From: Fennellomyces sp. T-0311
Lineage: Eukaryota > Mucoromycota > Mucoromycetes > Mucorales > Lichtheimiaceae
DNA: 64,000 nucleotides
Direction of reading: 5' to 3'
NCBI GenBank assembly: GCA_025266875.1
Contig: JALLLT010000033.1
Span: 62,001-126,000, forward strand
The notes beneath the pieces are model-generated. The model was given only the letters and a program-made list of their open reading frames with translations. It was not told the DNA's origin and did not search any database. The first letter of the stretch is position 1; the number at the start of each line of letters is the position of its first letter. Shown in pieces: positions 25,644 through 35,872 of the stretch. Position numbers and translations under genes: made by a program.

Positions 25644-27431
25644 TTAATTACTATATGCGTGTAAGAAGTATAACGTAACTTCGGCCAGATTCTCATAACT
25701 TGCCATTGGATACTCATCTGCTAATGATTTTACCATAGGCAATAGCCCAAATGTCGCCTTATAGTGATCAAATCTGCTTTTTTGACTTTTTTCGCAACGC
25801 CGAATGCATTGGATATCTCCAACAACAGCACTTCAGCTTCATAGTCGTGGTCATCCTCGTCTCCGTCTTGATCATCCGTCAGTTCGGCTCGTATAACGCC
25901 GTCGGACTTATAAGCTTCTCGCTCATTGAATGCTTCGTTCGACTTTTTTAATACTGCTGACATGGACCGAAGAGGTTCTTCTCCAGGAACAAACACAGTG
26001 CTTTGTGACTGTAGAGCAGCCACAACCGCCCCAATGGTTGGGTGTACGAGATAAAAATTGTACACCGATTCCGACTTTGCCAAGTCGATCATTGGTTTGC
26101 TCAAATATACATTTTGGGAGCTAGTCAAGGTTTCATTCAGCCAATAAGTGAACTGTACTACGCAATGATCCGTTATATTACTTACAACAACATCAGCAAG
26201 TCTTGCACGTAGAATGCCTCAGCTTTTGATGTGGTGGAGAAGCATTTGGGCAGGACACGGGCTCTTTCTTGCATTGTGGGCACGCTTTTCTATCCAAACA
26301 CATATACTGCTTGTTAGAATACATTGCACAAGGAACAGCTATCCAAGTATGTATATAGACTGCGCTACTTACTGCATCGAGGGCATAGGTAATATACTCT
26401 GAGTATAGTGCGAGGCTGGTCTCATTATTTTTGTTGCTGTTGGCACTGCTCAACTCATGATACTCCTTGAATGGCATGCCTGGTCTGCGAGTGATGTGTT
26501 CTCCACAAGTAATGATACCGTATCGCTCCCGGCTAATTAATTTATCGTCAGATGATGATGTAAACGACAACTTAATGCGTAGTATATCGTACCTGTACTG
26601 AAATAAGACATCATCATCCTGTGCTTCTTGTAAAAAGCATCCCCACACGTCCCAGATCGACAGAGGTAATCTTCTCGATCGCCGCTGGCATAGGTGCCTT
26701 GGCTTGTATGGACGGACTATATCGTTAATTGTTAGTACTGTTCTCTAAATAATGGCGCAAGGTTAGTCTTTCGAAAACTTACAATAGCGGTTTCAACGGA
26801 AAGTTCATCATTGAATGTCGTATTCCCGACATACACCATCATTCATGGTTACATGCTTTCTCTTAGTCCTTGATTATACCCACTGTCATTACGACATCAA
26901 CAACTGTATAGTTATCGATTGCCCTATTCGCTGCTATGTGCAACCTTGGTCCGGCTTTACCGATCATGCAAGGCGGCTCCGTTAACTTGGTCTCAGATCT
27001 TCGGTCTCTTCGATAGCATGGCAAGATCATATGAGACTCGGCGATAACATGGATCTTTGGAACTATTACACAAGGCATCCGTCTTCTCCGTCCCGGCTCA
27101 TCACCAGTATAAATAGAAAGTAACTTCCTTCAATAAAGCATAAGCTTATTTCTGATCTCGTCATTCGAAAGCCTTTTCTCGTTAAGCGATACCACATTGA
27201 CGGTGGCTGCTGGGCTAGCTGAGGAGCTTTCATGAGGTTCATCCTGTACAAGGTAAGTTTAGTAAATCGCGATACTTGGTGTCGGAGAAGCCATCAGCCA
27301 TGCAAACGTACCACAGTAGCTTCCTTTCGTCGCTTGTCCTGATTTTCTTGGTCATCGATCAATTCACTGCTGAACTGATTTGTTTCATTCTCTTGTAATT
27401 TCGCGGCTGTCCAACGTCTTTTTAACTTCAT
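25644..27431 (-). pseudogene. uncharacterised multi-exon gene, split by a solo LTR
   Basis: Exon-like pieces on the minus strand run in the order: 27431-27312 (ERMKLKRRWTAAKLQENE region), 27243-27197, then the LTR, 26815-26783, about 26690-26420, about 26285-26175, and 26107-25644. The recognisable body includes WDVWGCFLQEAQDDDVLFQY, RYGIITCGEHITRRPGMP, KAEAFYVQDLLML, SQNVYLSKPMIDLAKSESVY and HPTIGAVVAALQSQ. The C-terminal block has SDGVIRAE and, after an acidic loop, EAEVLLLEISNAFG. After that the frame slips by one base; the other frame continues with HYKATFGLLPMVKSLADEY to a stop at 25646. I do not recognise a named family. The D...E-rich C-terminus loosely resembles PD-(D/E)XK nucleases, which is only a suggestion. 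The start is unresolved. Confidence 0.55.
26816..27196 (+). mobile_element. solo LTR, copy A
   Basis: A 381-base LTR that begins TGTCGTATTC and ends GCGATACCACA. The flanks are TTGAA (26811-26815) and TTGAC (27197-27201), a target duplication with one difference. It has an LTR-like order: a tataaatag box at about 27108, then caataaa at about 27131. It aligns along its length with copies B and C in this window. No internal retrotransposon sequence is present. Confidence 0.85.
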
Positions 27432-27540
27432 GCGCTCCTTGCTTTGTTCAACTTGTCGCTAAAGTATGCCAGGCTTAAGTAAACGGTATTACGTTTTTTT
27501 AAACACGCTTTTTTCAGAGCCAATAATATTGCCTGTCTTG

Positions 27541-27627
27541 TGATGGCGACTTTTTGATGGCGACTTTTTTTGATGGCGACTTTTTTTGATGGCGACTTTT
27601 CTGATGGCGACTTTTTTATGGCAACCT
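27541..27627. repeat. tandem repeat, GATGGCGACTTTT unit
   Basis: Five units of about 14-17 bases, each starting gatggcgact and differing mainly in the length of the T-run, plus a degenerate sixth. It lies just upstream (in minus-strand terms) of the LTR-split gene. Confidence 0.85.
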
Positions 27628-27883
27628 CTTGCTCGCCACATTCGCTTCCATGATCGTCAGATTAATGCTGCTGCCGAATATTTATTGAGTTTGTAATCAG
27701 CAATACTCCCTGACAACAATAAGGGGCTTCAAAATTGAAACTGGTTTTTGCGAGCTAGCGAGAAAGGCCCCGACAGCTCGCAAATCCTATTTCGCATCTC
27801 CAGAGGTGCTGGATAGGTCATCTCGCTAAACACGTCCATCCAGCAACTTACCTATCTTTTTTTTCTTATAACAAAATCCAACG

Positions 27884-28985
27884 ATGACAAAAATTTCTGA
27901 ACGTCAATGGACCCTTCAGCAGATTGACTATGCGATCAAGTTGCTCATGAAGTGTGAAAGACGAATGACATATGATCCCAAAGGTCAGGCCGAAGAAAAG
28001 GAGTGCATCAGAGAATTGTGCAGGATTAAAGCAGGAATTCTCGCGCATCGCAAACTCAACCCGTCAAGAATAGTTCCAAAGTCGACAGAAAACAAGCGGT
28101 TCTTCTTCCAGTGGCATACGAAGGATTTTAAGAGCATTGTTCGTATGGACAAAAAATTATTTCGCAAGCTCCAGTTACATTAGAGATCTTGGCGCATGGT
28201 GGCACTGGCGCATCCGTCGCGCATATCGCTCGTGAATGGGGCGTAAGTACTGGCTCTGTTACCCACTATACAGACCGAGCCCTTAGCGCTATCGAATCTC
28301 TGGGAGGCATCTATATCCGCTGGCCAGATGCGCGTGAACGTGAAGAAATAGCTGCCCTGATTCAGGAAGAGCACGGCTTCCCTCATGTTGTTGGCATTGT
28401 GGATGACACACACGTCAACTATTCTCAAAAGCCAGGAATTGACGGAAGCACCTGCTACGATCGGAAAAGCAACCATTCGTTGAATGTCCAGGTTGTCTGT
28501 GATGATCGTCGCAATATTTGGTTCATGTAAGCAGGATGGCCGGAGTCTGTTAGTGATTCGATCGCATTCAACGATACTTCTCTGGTGAAATATGAAGGAT
28601 CCTATTTCTCGGGGCGCGAGTATTTGATAGAAGATGCCGCATATGCTTTGAGCACCAGAATGCTCACTCCTTACCGACGACCTGCTACTGAAGAAAATCA
28701 ACGGAGCGTAATCTTCAATGAAGACATTGGTTCTGCTCGAGCTGTTATCTAAAACACCTTTGGAATCCTCAAAAAATAGGTGGCAGTGCCTGAACAAATG
28801 CATGTCCAGATCCAGATAAAGGAAGATCAGAAGAAAGTGGTGCGGATTATTGGAGTTACAGTAATTCTACATAGCTTTCTTCGTCAAGAAAATGACCAAT
28901 GGCCCTTCAAGATAACTAGGCCTGCGACGCTTGAAGAGGTAAGGTTATCACTAAATGAAAATATTTTACCTTACGATCCTCCATG
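27884..28985 (+). pseudogene. HARBI1-like Harbinger transposase, degraded
   Basis: An opening frame from ATG 27884 (helical, lysine-rich, with FFFQWHTKDFKSIVRMDKKLFRKL) shifts near 28170. It continues as AHGGTGASVAHIAREWGVS, SVTHYTDRALSAI and HGFPHVVGIVDDTHVNYSQK, followed by SLNVQVVCDDRRNIW, which is the DDE_Tnp_4 core with its first Asp. Beyond that, AGWPESVSDSIAFNDT, EDAAYALSTRMLTPYRRPA and NTFGILKK follow, but TAA, TAA and TAG stops interrupt at about 28528, 28750 and 28777. It is a dead copy of a different Harbinger subfamily from the element at 22.8-25.6 kb. I did not find a convincing pair of terminal repeats. Confidence 0.82.
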
Positions 28986-29733
28986 ACCCATGTTGCCACA
29001 AAGCTTTTCTTAACAGCACAACACAGGATGTGATCCATTGCCTTGTTGAATTCACCTTGAGTGTTCTCTCTTTGCTTCGGATCGTGTCTTTGTGAATAGA
29101 AGCTCCTGCTTGAGTGGTGGAATGCCATTGTATGTTCGATTTGCTTTTCAGCGTCATTGATGCTTCGGCTGGAAGTCATGAGGGAGACTCTTATGTGCTG
29201 TTATCAGTCAATAACATGAGCTAGTCCGAGCACTCTTGAAGATTATATATTGAGTATATAGCGGGGGTTTAGATGGGTACGCCCTTGTTACCTGGCATAT
29301 TGGAACTAACATGGTGGCGTTTAGGAGCTTTCCGGTAGGGAAGGATCCAATCACAAACCTCGCAGCACACGGCTTGTTATCAGGCGACCCTGGTTATGGC
29401 AACTGCAGCATTTATACAACGCGAAACACCTGGAGGAGCATTACTTGCATGCACTACCCTGTTTCAGTGCAAACTACAGTAATCAGCCGAAATAAAGATA
29501 CACATGCCGCAGTATATTACGCTCTGTTGGACTTATGGTTATCGTTTCGTTGAAATTGTTGAAAACCATAAGTAATTGATGTTGATGCAAACTGGCAGAG
29601 TGTAGGGTTGGATCAATTTTATCATTAAATCTTGAGATTCCACAAGGCGATGGTGTCTACGCATAAGTGAAATGTTGCGCTGTTGAATTATGCAATAGCA
29701 TGCTTCTAAGACCATTACTCTCTTTTACGTATT
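28986..29733. other. repeat-rich intergenic region
   Basis: No supported gene between the dead transposase and solo LTR copy B. It may contain the 3' end of the dead element. Confidence 0.4.
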
Positions 29734-30116
29734 TGTTGTATCCTGACATATCAGTTATCCATTATCATCCATTGTCCACACATGTTTCCATCTCAGTCTT
29801 TGTTACATCCGTTCGTTATTTTCCACATTAACAACCACACAGTTATCTATTTTGTCCGATCCCTGGCCTGTGTGCCAGTGATAACTAGACCATTCACGTT
29901 AACTCAGCCTCTGCATGATTATCCGTTCCTTCGTAATAATGCAGCATGGTCATTAGGGATCACGGTGATAATACGGATTTGGTTCTGATCGAAAAGCATT
30001 CGCCTTCTTCCTCCGGACTCATCATCAATATGAATAGAGAACAGCTTTCATCAATAAACAACAATCTTATTTTTGCGCTCGTCATTTGACGCCTTTGCTA
30101 ATTGAGCGATACCATA
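29734..30116 (+). mobile_element. solo LTR, copy B
   Basis: A 383-base LTR from TGTTGTATCC to GCGATACCATA, flanked on both sides by GTATT (29729-29733 and 30117-30121), a perfect 5-bp target duplication. The TATA position is mutated (atatgaatag), and caataaa is retained. It is close to copy C in its middle (for example catgattatccg and ggtcattaggga). Confidence 0.9.
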
Positions 30117-30429
30117 GTATTAGACTAAACCACACTATCGACGCGTTCGACGAACCAAAGATGCGATTCACGAGGTCTGAAAACAAGTCCAGCATTGTAC
30201 GGCGGGTTCAAATTTTGCCATGACGGCTACCCGCTCTTGTCAAGAGTGGCTCGATTACAGTTGCTGCTAGGATACGAACCCACACATTAAATAGAATAAC
30301 ATCCACCTAAAAAAATATAGATGAGCATGACAATCCACGAACCTATAAGAAAGATTTCATACCAAATGAGTTCCTGGACAAATATGTCTATTTCGACAGT
30401 GCGTTGGAGTGACTGGCGTAGACGTGATC

Positions 30430-31060
30430 AGAGCACTCTTTCTCACCTTCCCCAACCGAACTCAAAGTGATCCCGACTGGTGACAGTTCCGTTAATCGCA
30501 GTAGATAATAATCTCATATAATCCAAATATCTTTCTGGCTTGAATTCTCCCGGACGATCGTAGATGTCTGGGTTTTGACGTAAGGTGTATATCTTACCCA
30601 ACATACCGTCCCTCAGGAATCAAATAGCCCTTGTAATCAACTAAGTTGTTGACTGTGATCAGAAGTACGCTTGTTGTTCGGATCGTATTACGTACAATCC
30701 TTGAGTGCCACATGAGGAATGTCGATTTGGATGGTCGGTTTATGCCACATGCGCTCCTTTTGTATCGAAAGAAGCAATGGGAGGTTTTCTCTTTCATCAT
30801 AAACAGACAAGTGTGATAAATGCGCCGATCTCGTTCTGCAGTCTCCCTTGCAGTTCCTTGTGATGACATGATATAACAAATCCCCAAGCCAAGGTTATGG
30901 CCGTCGTATCCACTCCAGCTCTAATTAGTTCAGTGTAATGTAAATATTTTGCTTACATACGTTAAGGAGTTATGTGACAAATGCATAATTTTGTGCACCT
31001 CTCATGTATCACCACAACAGTCTGCTTAAGTCTCCTGACATCGTTTATCACGCCTGCAGA
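30430..31060 (-). pseudogene. cytochrome P450 relic
   Basis: Read from high to low coordinates: an I-helix AGVDTTAITLAWGFVI (30921-30875 region), then HHKELQGRLQNEI, LLLSIQKERMWHKP, and DYKGYLIPEG. After a frame slip come TLRQNPDIYDRPGEFKPERYL and DHFEFGWGR, then a TGA where the heme-binding cysteine region should follow. The oxygen-activation, PERF-like and partial FGWGR motifs identify a fungal P450. Frameshifts, a stop, and the missing cysteine show that it is dead. Confidence 0.8.
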
Positions 31061-31531
31061 TCCCAACAGCCACACGACGCCGTTATCTTAGTCAATTGCC
31101 GAGCAAAAGTACTTTATAAAGGCACTTTTTGATTATGCTACGACCTGAAGGTAAAATTTAATATCGGGTATCAAGGCTGTGTAGCATTTCAAAACCCTCT
31201 TTGGTTTTTTCGGAACCACGTAATCATCCGTTCCTGTCTTTTTCTCTGTGTACCGAATATTTTTCTACATGCGTTGCATGGCAAACCGCGACGGAGATAG
31301 GCCTGGTCACAGGGATGATAACGGTGTTATCCAATTACTTGTTATCGTTCCCGGATATCTCGAGCAGGTGTGTCACAATCGCAGCGGTACATAGCGATGA
31401 TAAAGTCATACAGGAGATAAGTTGTGCGAAAGAAAACAAATGTGTATATGTATATTGACATCTTTTTTTTGCCATCTAAACTCTTTTAAAGAAATGCATA
31501 CATAATGAAGGAAGAGAAGAAACATGTGGCA
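31061..31531. other. intergenic region
   Basis: No gene seen between the P450 relic and the end of cytochrome b5. Confidence 0.5.
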
Positions 31532-32223
31532 TTAGTGCTTCTGGGGAGCAAGCACAAACTTGTAGATAAGGACGCCAGCGACCGCAACGGCAGGCACAAG
31601 GAAACGGAGGATGCTACGACAGGCAATGAGAACGGACACATACACCATCTTTTTTCCGACCCAATACTTACGATCCCTTCTTCTCGTCTTCGGGCAGTTC
31701 ACCGGCACGGAGTGTGGAGTATGATTTCTCTGGGGTGCGCGACTGAGAAGGAAAAAAAGGTTTAGTCAAGTGTAATACGACTACCCCACACGCACACACA
31801 CACTAAATTCCTACCTTCTCGTCCACCTCGCCAATATAGTACTTTTCCAGCATCTCGCGTGCCTCGTCCGAGTGACCAATATCTTCAAAAGCTTCGGTGG
31901 CGTCCTTACCTATCATACAACGCGGTGAGCCACTTGCCTTCAGCCATCACATCATTGTTACGTACCGGTTTCATCGATCAAGACCTCCTCGCCTGATTTC
32001 CGAGAGTCAATCAGCATACCGCTACTACATTTACCGGAATGTTAATAACTTACCACCAGGATGCTATCAAAACACGCGAGTCAGATAATGTATTAAGAGG
32101 GGAATGAGTGCTTACCTCTTGCACAAAGTCGGTGATGTCATAGACCTTGTTGTGAATAATCATCCACAAATCGGTGGGCGAGTTGTGTTTCTGGACTTCT
32201 TCCAAAGTATAGGTGGTGGCCAT
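31532..32223 (-). CDS. cytochrome b5
   Basis: Six exons on the minus strand: 32223-32116, 32063-32054, 31992-31966, 31909-31815, 31742-31672, 31613-31532; 130 residues. The heme-binding domain has the HPGG motif (H37) and the second ligand in DIGHSDEA (H61), 24 residues apart as in the family, with [11 protein letters not shown] and [21 protein letters not shown] around them. A C-terminal hydrophobic helix ([18 protein letters not shown]) anchors it in the ER membrane, where it donates electrons to desaturases and some P450s. The second exon is 10 bases and codes the HPG(G) heme motif; the third is 27 bases. Both were needed to restore the motif. Confidence 0.92.
32054..32063 (-). other. 10-base micro-exon of cytochrome b5
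   Basis: Ten bases coding H-P-G plus the first base of the next Gly, with an AG before and GTAAG after. It supplies the first heme ligand histidine. Confidence 0.82.
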
Positions 32224-33337
32224 AGTGTTGAGAGTGGGGAGTGAAGTGTGGAGTGAAAGAGAGAGAAGGGTTGATATGTCCAGACGGTCACACATAAAAG
32301 TACCGGAGCTTCCGATCACATGCTGATTCGCTGTCGCTCCTGAGAATCATACTAATCTGGAAAAAAAGAGATATCATAATAAACGCCCGAATCCCTGGAC
32401 ACTGCAGTTCTATCACGTAATGACTATTGATGTATGCCGGCAATTCACGGGAATTTCGCGCGTTACTCCCAAAAGTAGAGTGATCAAGCCATAGCAACTG
32501 ACCCGGCGAGTGGATCGGCGTTCTCGGTGAACGCGCCGGAGAGGATACTCCAGAAATGTCACCGCCTATCTTTGTGGATCGACCTTATTACTCTCTTCTT
32601 CCTAAAGCCACCCAATAACCGCCTGCGCAAGCCATCGACCGCATACTCTGCTTTGGAAGGATCGTTTGAGTTGCAGTATGCTGTGCCCATGGTTCTCCTG
32701 AGTACATGAGCTAGAGGTATTGTACCGGACACGGCGCATATCGCCGACTTGATCCAAATGAAGAATTACCGCGGCTGGGCACCAAATTCGTTTTACAAAA
32801 CTGTCAAACCTTGTATCCTGCACTGTCCACGCAGCAAGCAGGACGCTGTGTGCTCATTGGGCAATATTTGTCATCATTCGCAGCTGAATAACTGGATCCG
32901 TCATCAGAAAGTTTATGCATAGTGTACTGGACGCCTGCGTGAGAAACAGAACTTTTTATCTGATCCTACGTGTGAGTAAAACTTCTAGAGTCTATTGGAC
33001 GATGCGTAAGTTGCTTTATTCACAGGTTCGATACACTTAAAAATTCTACGGATACCATTTACGGATAACAATAACCAGTGCTATACCCATTGTTTGGATC
33101 TCATACTGGCACCATAATAGCTGGAAGCAGATACTACTGTCCAAACAAATCCTGAGTATATTACTCAGGAGACCTGCTTCAGTATAAAAGTGCTACCTTC
33201 ATGCACAGCGCTGACATACAGAGCATATCCAAGATACATAGTGCAATGTAGGCGTCTCAAACAAAGACTGAAAATAATACAGACCTTTACAATTCTAGGT
33301 TTGTTGATAGGGTAAGCATATTAAGTATTCCAGTACG
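32224..33337. other. intergenic region with weak coding remnants
   Basis: Between the divergent cytochrome b5 and NDC1 genes. Plus-strand fragments (for example around 32527-32930) are open for short distances but have several stops and no motif I recognise; they look like an old, unrecognisable gene or repeat. A likely NDC1 TATA box is at 33183. Confidence 0.4.
33183..33190 (+). promoter_or_regulatory. candidate TATA box for NDC1
   Basis: TATAAAAG about 150 bases before the NDC1 start codon, on the right strand. Positional assignment only. Confidence 0.35.
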
Positions 33338-35872
33338 ATGAGTACCTTCCAAAGAACCAGCTCACGGAGATCGACAGCGTACATATACGATAAGCATACC
33401 TATAAGCAATTTATCAAGGCCAACTATAGTTCTTGGCTGGCGGAACTTAAATCAGGTGGTAATGAGGTAAACGAAGAACGCGACAAAATAATTTTGTGCC
33501 TCTTTCTCTATGCATCGTCTCCAATAATGTTCTCATTCTTTAAATCAGCATCAAAAGCAACAATACCAAAGGCAGATCGACCAATATGCGCGTCCTACAA
33601 AGAAGCATATAACGCATCACGACTGCGGCGACTTGGATCATCGCTGATCACGGTATACTTTATCTCACTATTTTTCACCTTTCTTTTCCAAATTCCTGGT
33701 AAAGCATTTGCAAAACGCTTTGACAATCGATCCTAACATGGCTTTCCAAAGCATGGCCGTCATACCGCCTTTTATGGAGCACCATTGGGTACTCGATACT
33801 CCTGTTTCTCTGCAACGCGATTCCGTTCCTGCTGCGCTATTACATGACCACGCGTAAATTATTATGTATACCTCGATGCAGCCCCGCTCCCATTCTAATG
33901 CATTGGCTGATTCAATAGTATGGAAGCCGATCCCGCAAAGTGACGCAGCAGAGTATGTCAGCATGGCAACATCAAGCGACAATTACTCGGTTCTCTTCGC
34001 ACATACCCTCAGCGGCTTTGTGATTCTCCAATCGTACATTAAGCTGCTCAGCGGCGACTCATACAACGCAAGCATCTACGTACATCCTCATGGGTAAGAC
34101 AAGTACTGTTGGGCAAGTCAGGAGCAAAGGCACTAAACGATAGGCTGCAGTGAACGCTTCGGGCTTCGACAGCTCAACGAGGATAACCTGTTTATTTCGA
34201 TGTACGGCATCGCGCTAGGTGCCGTTTTTGCAGTCATGCGCATCGTAAAGACCCAGTGGATAATGCATATTCCACCTGTGCGGGTAAGCTGCATCGATGA
34301 CTCGTCTGTGCCATGCTAATATGACAGCGATAGCAAACTCCTTATATGGCACTCAAGCTGAGCCTGGCCACGACTGTTTACGATGGTGCCAAATGGGCGG
34401 CTGTGACGCTGGGAGGCACGTACTTTCTATTTTTTGTGTTCAGTGGAGTGGTCTACGGCGTGGCAGCCAGCTTTTTCGGCACATGGTTCAGGTATGTGGC
34501 GCGGGGATACGGGTTGTTCAAGGTACTGACCACCAAGCACAGCATGTTGGATACTCCGGTCATTCGATTCAGCTGGTATGATTTGTACCTGTTCACGCGC
34601 ATGTTTTTGGGAGGCTGTCTTACCATCATCACTTGGCGAATGAGCGATCGAGTGCTGGATGTGTATTTCGCTGTGGTAAGTCTATTCCCGCTAGAACCGC
34701 CAGGATTACACAACTAAACGCTACTTCTTGCTGATAGCCCGAAATGATTGTAACAACCAAATACAAGAATGCATATGAATCTCTTGTCACCGGATTGAAG
34801 GATGATAAGGAACCCTATATAAAGGTTAGAGAACGGGTCTCGGAGGAGAAAAGCAATGTGCTGACAGCTAGCTCCTAGGCTGCTGCTTTCGCTGAACTGG
34901 CCGAACTGTCATGCAGACACCCTGCTCAACGAGTTGAACTGTTCAATGACATGGGAAGTAGCGCTGCCAACACCGCGTGGATTCAAGTGTCTCGCCAGTG
35001 CATCAATCTGTTGACTGCTCTGGGCAAGGAAATCGAAAAGGAGTACGTCGGCGTGAAGCCACGTGAGTGCTCATGAATACGTGATTGGGAAAAGCTACTA
35101 AGCGGTGGATATCTGTGTTTGTAGCCGTTGCTCCGGTTCCCGTACGAAAAGAAGAAGCAGCGCCTCCCAACCGCATCGAATTACAAGATATGAACGTATT
35201 CTCACAACCCAAGAAGAACACCGTCTATCTGGATGACCGCACAAGTACTCTGTTTACACCAGTATCCACACTCGGTGAATCAGTTGCTGGACAAGACGTT
35301 GAAGCCCCCAAGCACCGTGTTATCAAATTACTCAAGCTCGTCGAGGCAAGAGTAAAACAGCTTGAGTGGGTTAAGCAAATGTCAGCAGTTACTGCTGAAC
35401 GAAAGATCCGCTGCCTGTTCAGCAACTACCCGGTCCTTTTGTGGGCTACCCAATGTAAGCTTAGGTATGCCGAGGTATCGATAACGTACTCATATTGCTG
35501 CAGCGCTTGGTAGTCTGACAGCGGCATCATACAGTGAGGATCCGTACGGCTTGGTTCAACGCGACATCGGGCTTGTGCTGGACACCCTTTTGGCTACGGT
35601 AACAGATATCGAACGTCTGATCCGATCACCACCGCCTTCATACAAATCATTACCACGCGGACACAACGGTGAAGTCATGCTGATGGAGCCAGAAATCGTA
35701 CTACTGGGTAAGAGAATACTTAATGGGACGTTGTCAGTGGCTGACTTTGTCTGCAGCTTTGCGCGAAGCCATTTACCAGATCGTAACGGCTTTCCAAGAG
35801 TACCTTGACGAGATCAAAGTGAACAAGAAGTATGCCAAGAAGTGGGAGAGCTTTGTTGAGTTTAGAGAATAA
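33338..35872 (+). CDS. NDC1: nucleoporin NDC1 (nuclear pore membrane protein)
   Basis: Ten-exon model: 33338-33698, 33752-33853, 33919-34093, 34151-34283, 34334-34675, 34738-34824, 34879-35062, 35125-35454, 35504-35707, 35757-35872; 677 residues, within the family's 650-680. The N-terminal half has several membrane spans (for example LITVYFISLFFTFLF, STIGYSILLFLCNAIPFLL). The C-terminal half has FAELAELSCRHPAQRVELFNDMG, QVSRQCINLLTALGKEIEKEY and ERLIRSPPPSYK, then a helical end (AIYQIVTAFQEYLDEIKVNKKYAKKW), as in Ndc1_Nup proteins. It anchors the pore complex and, in fungi, the spindle pole body in the nuclear envelope. Exon joins keep frame throughout; the first exon's extent is the least certain part. 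Confidence 0.85.

Noticed and set aside
30203..30290. B-box-like GGTTCAAAT and GGTTCGTATCC (reverse) suggesting a tRNA
   Set aside because: No A box at the right distance and no pairing acceptor stem on either strand.
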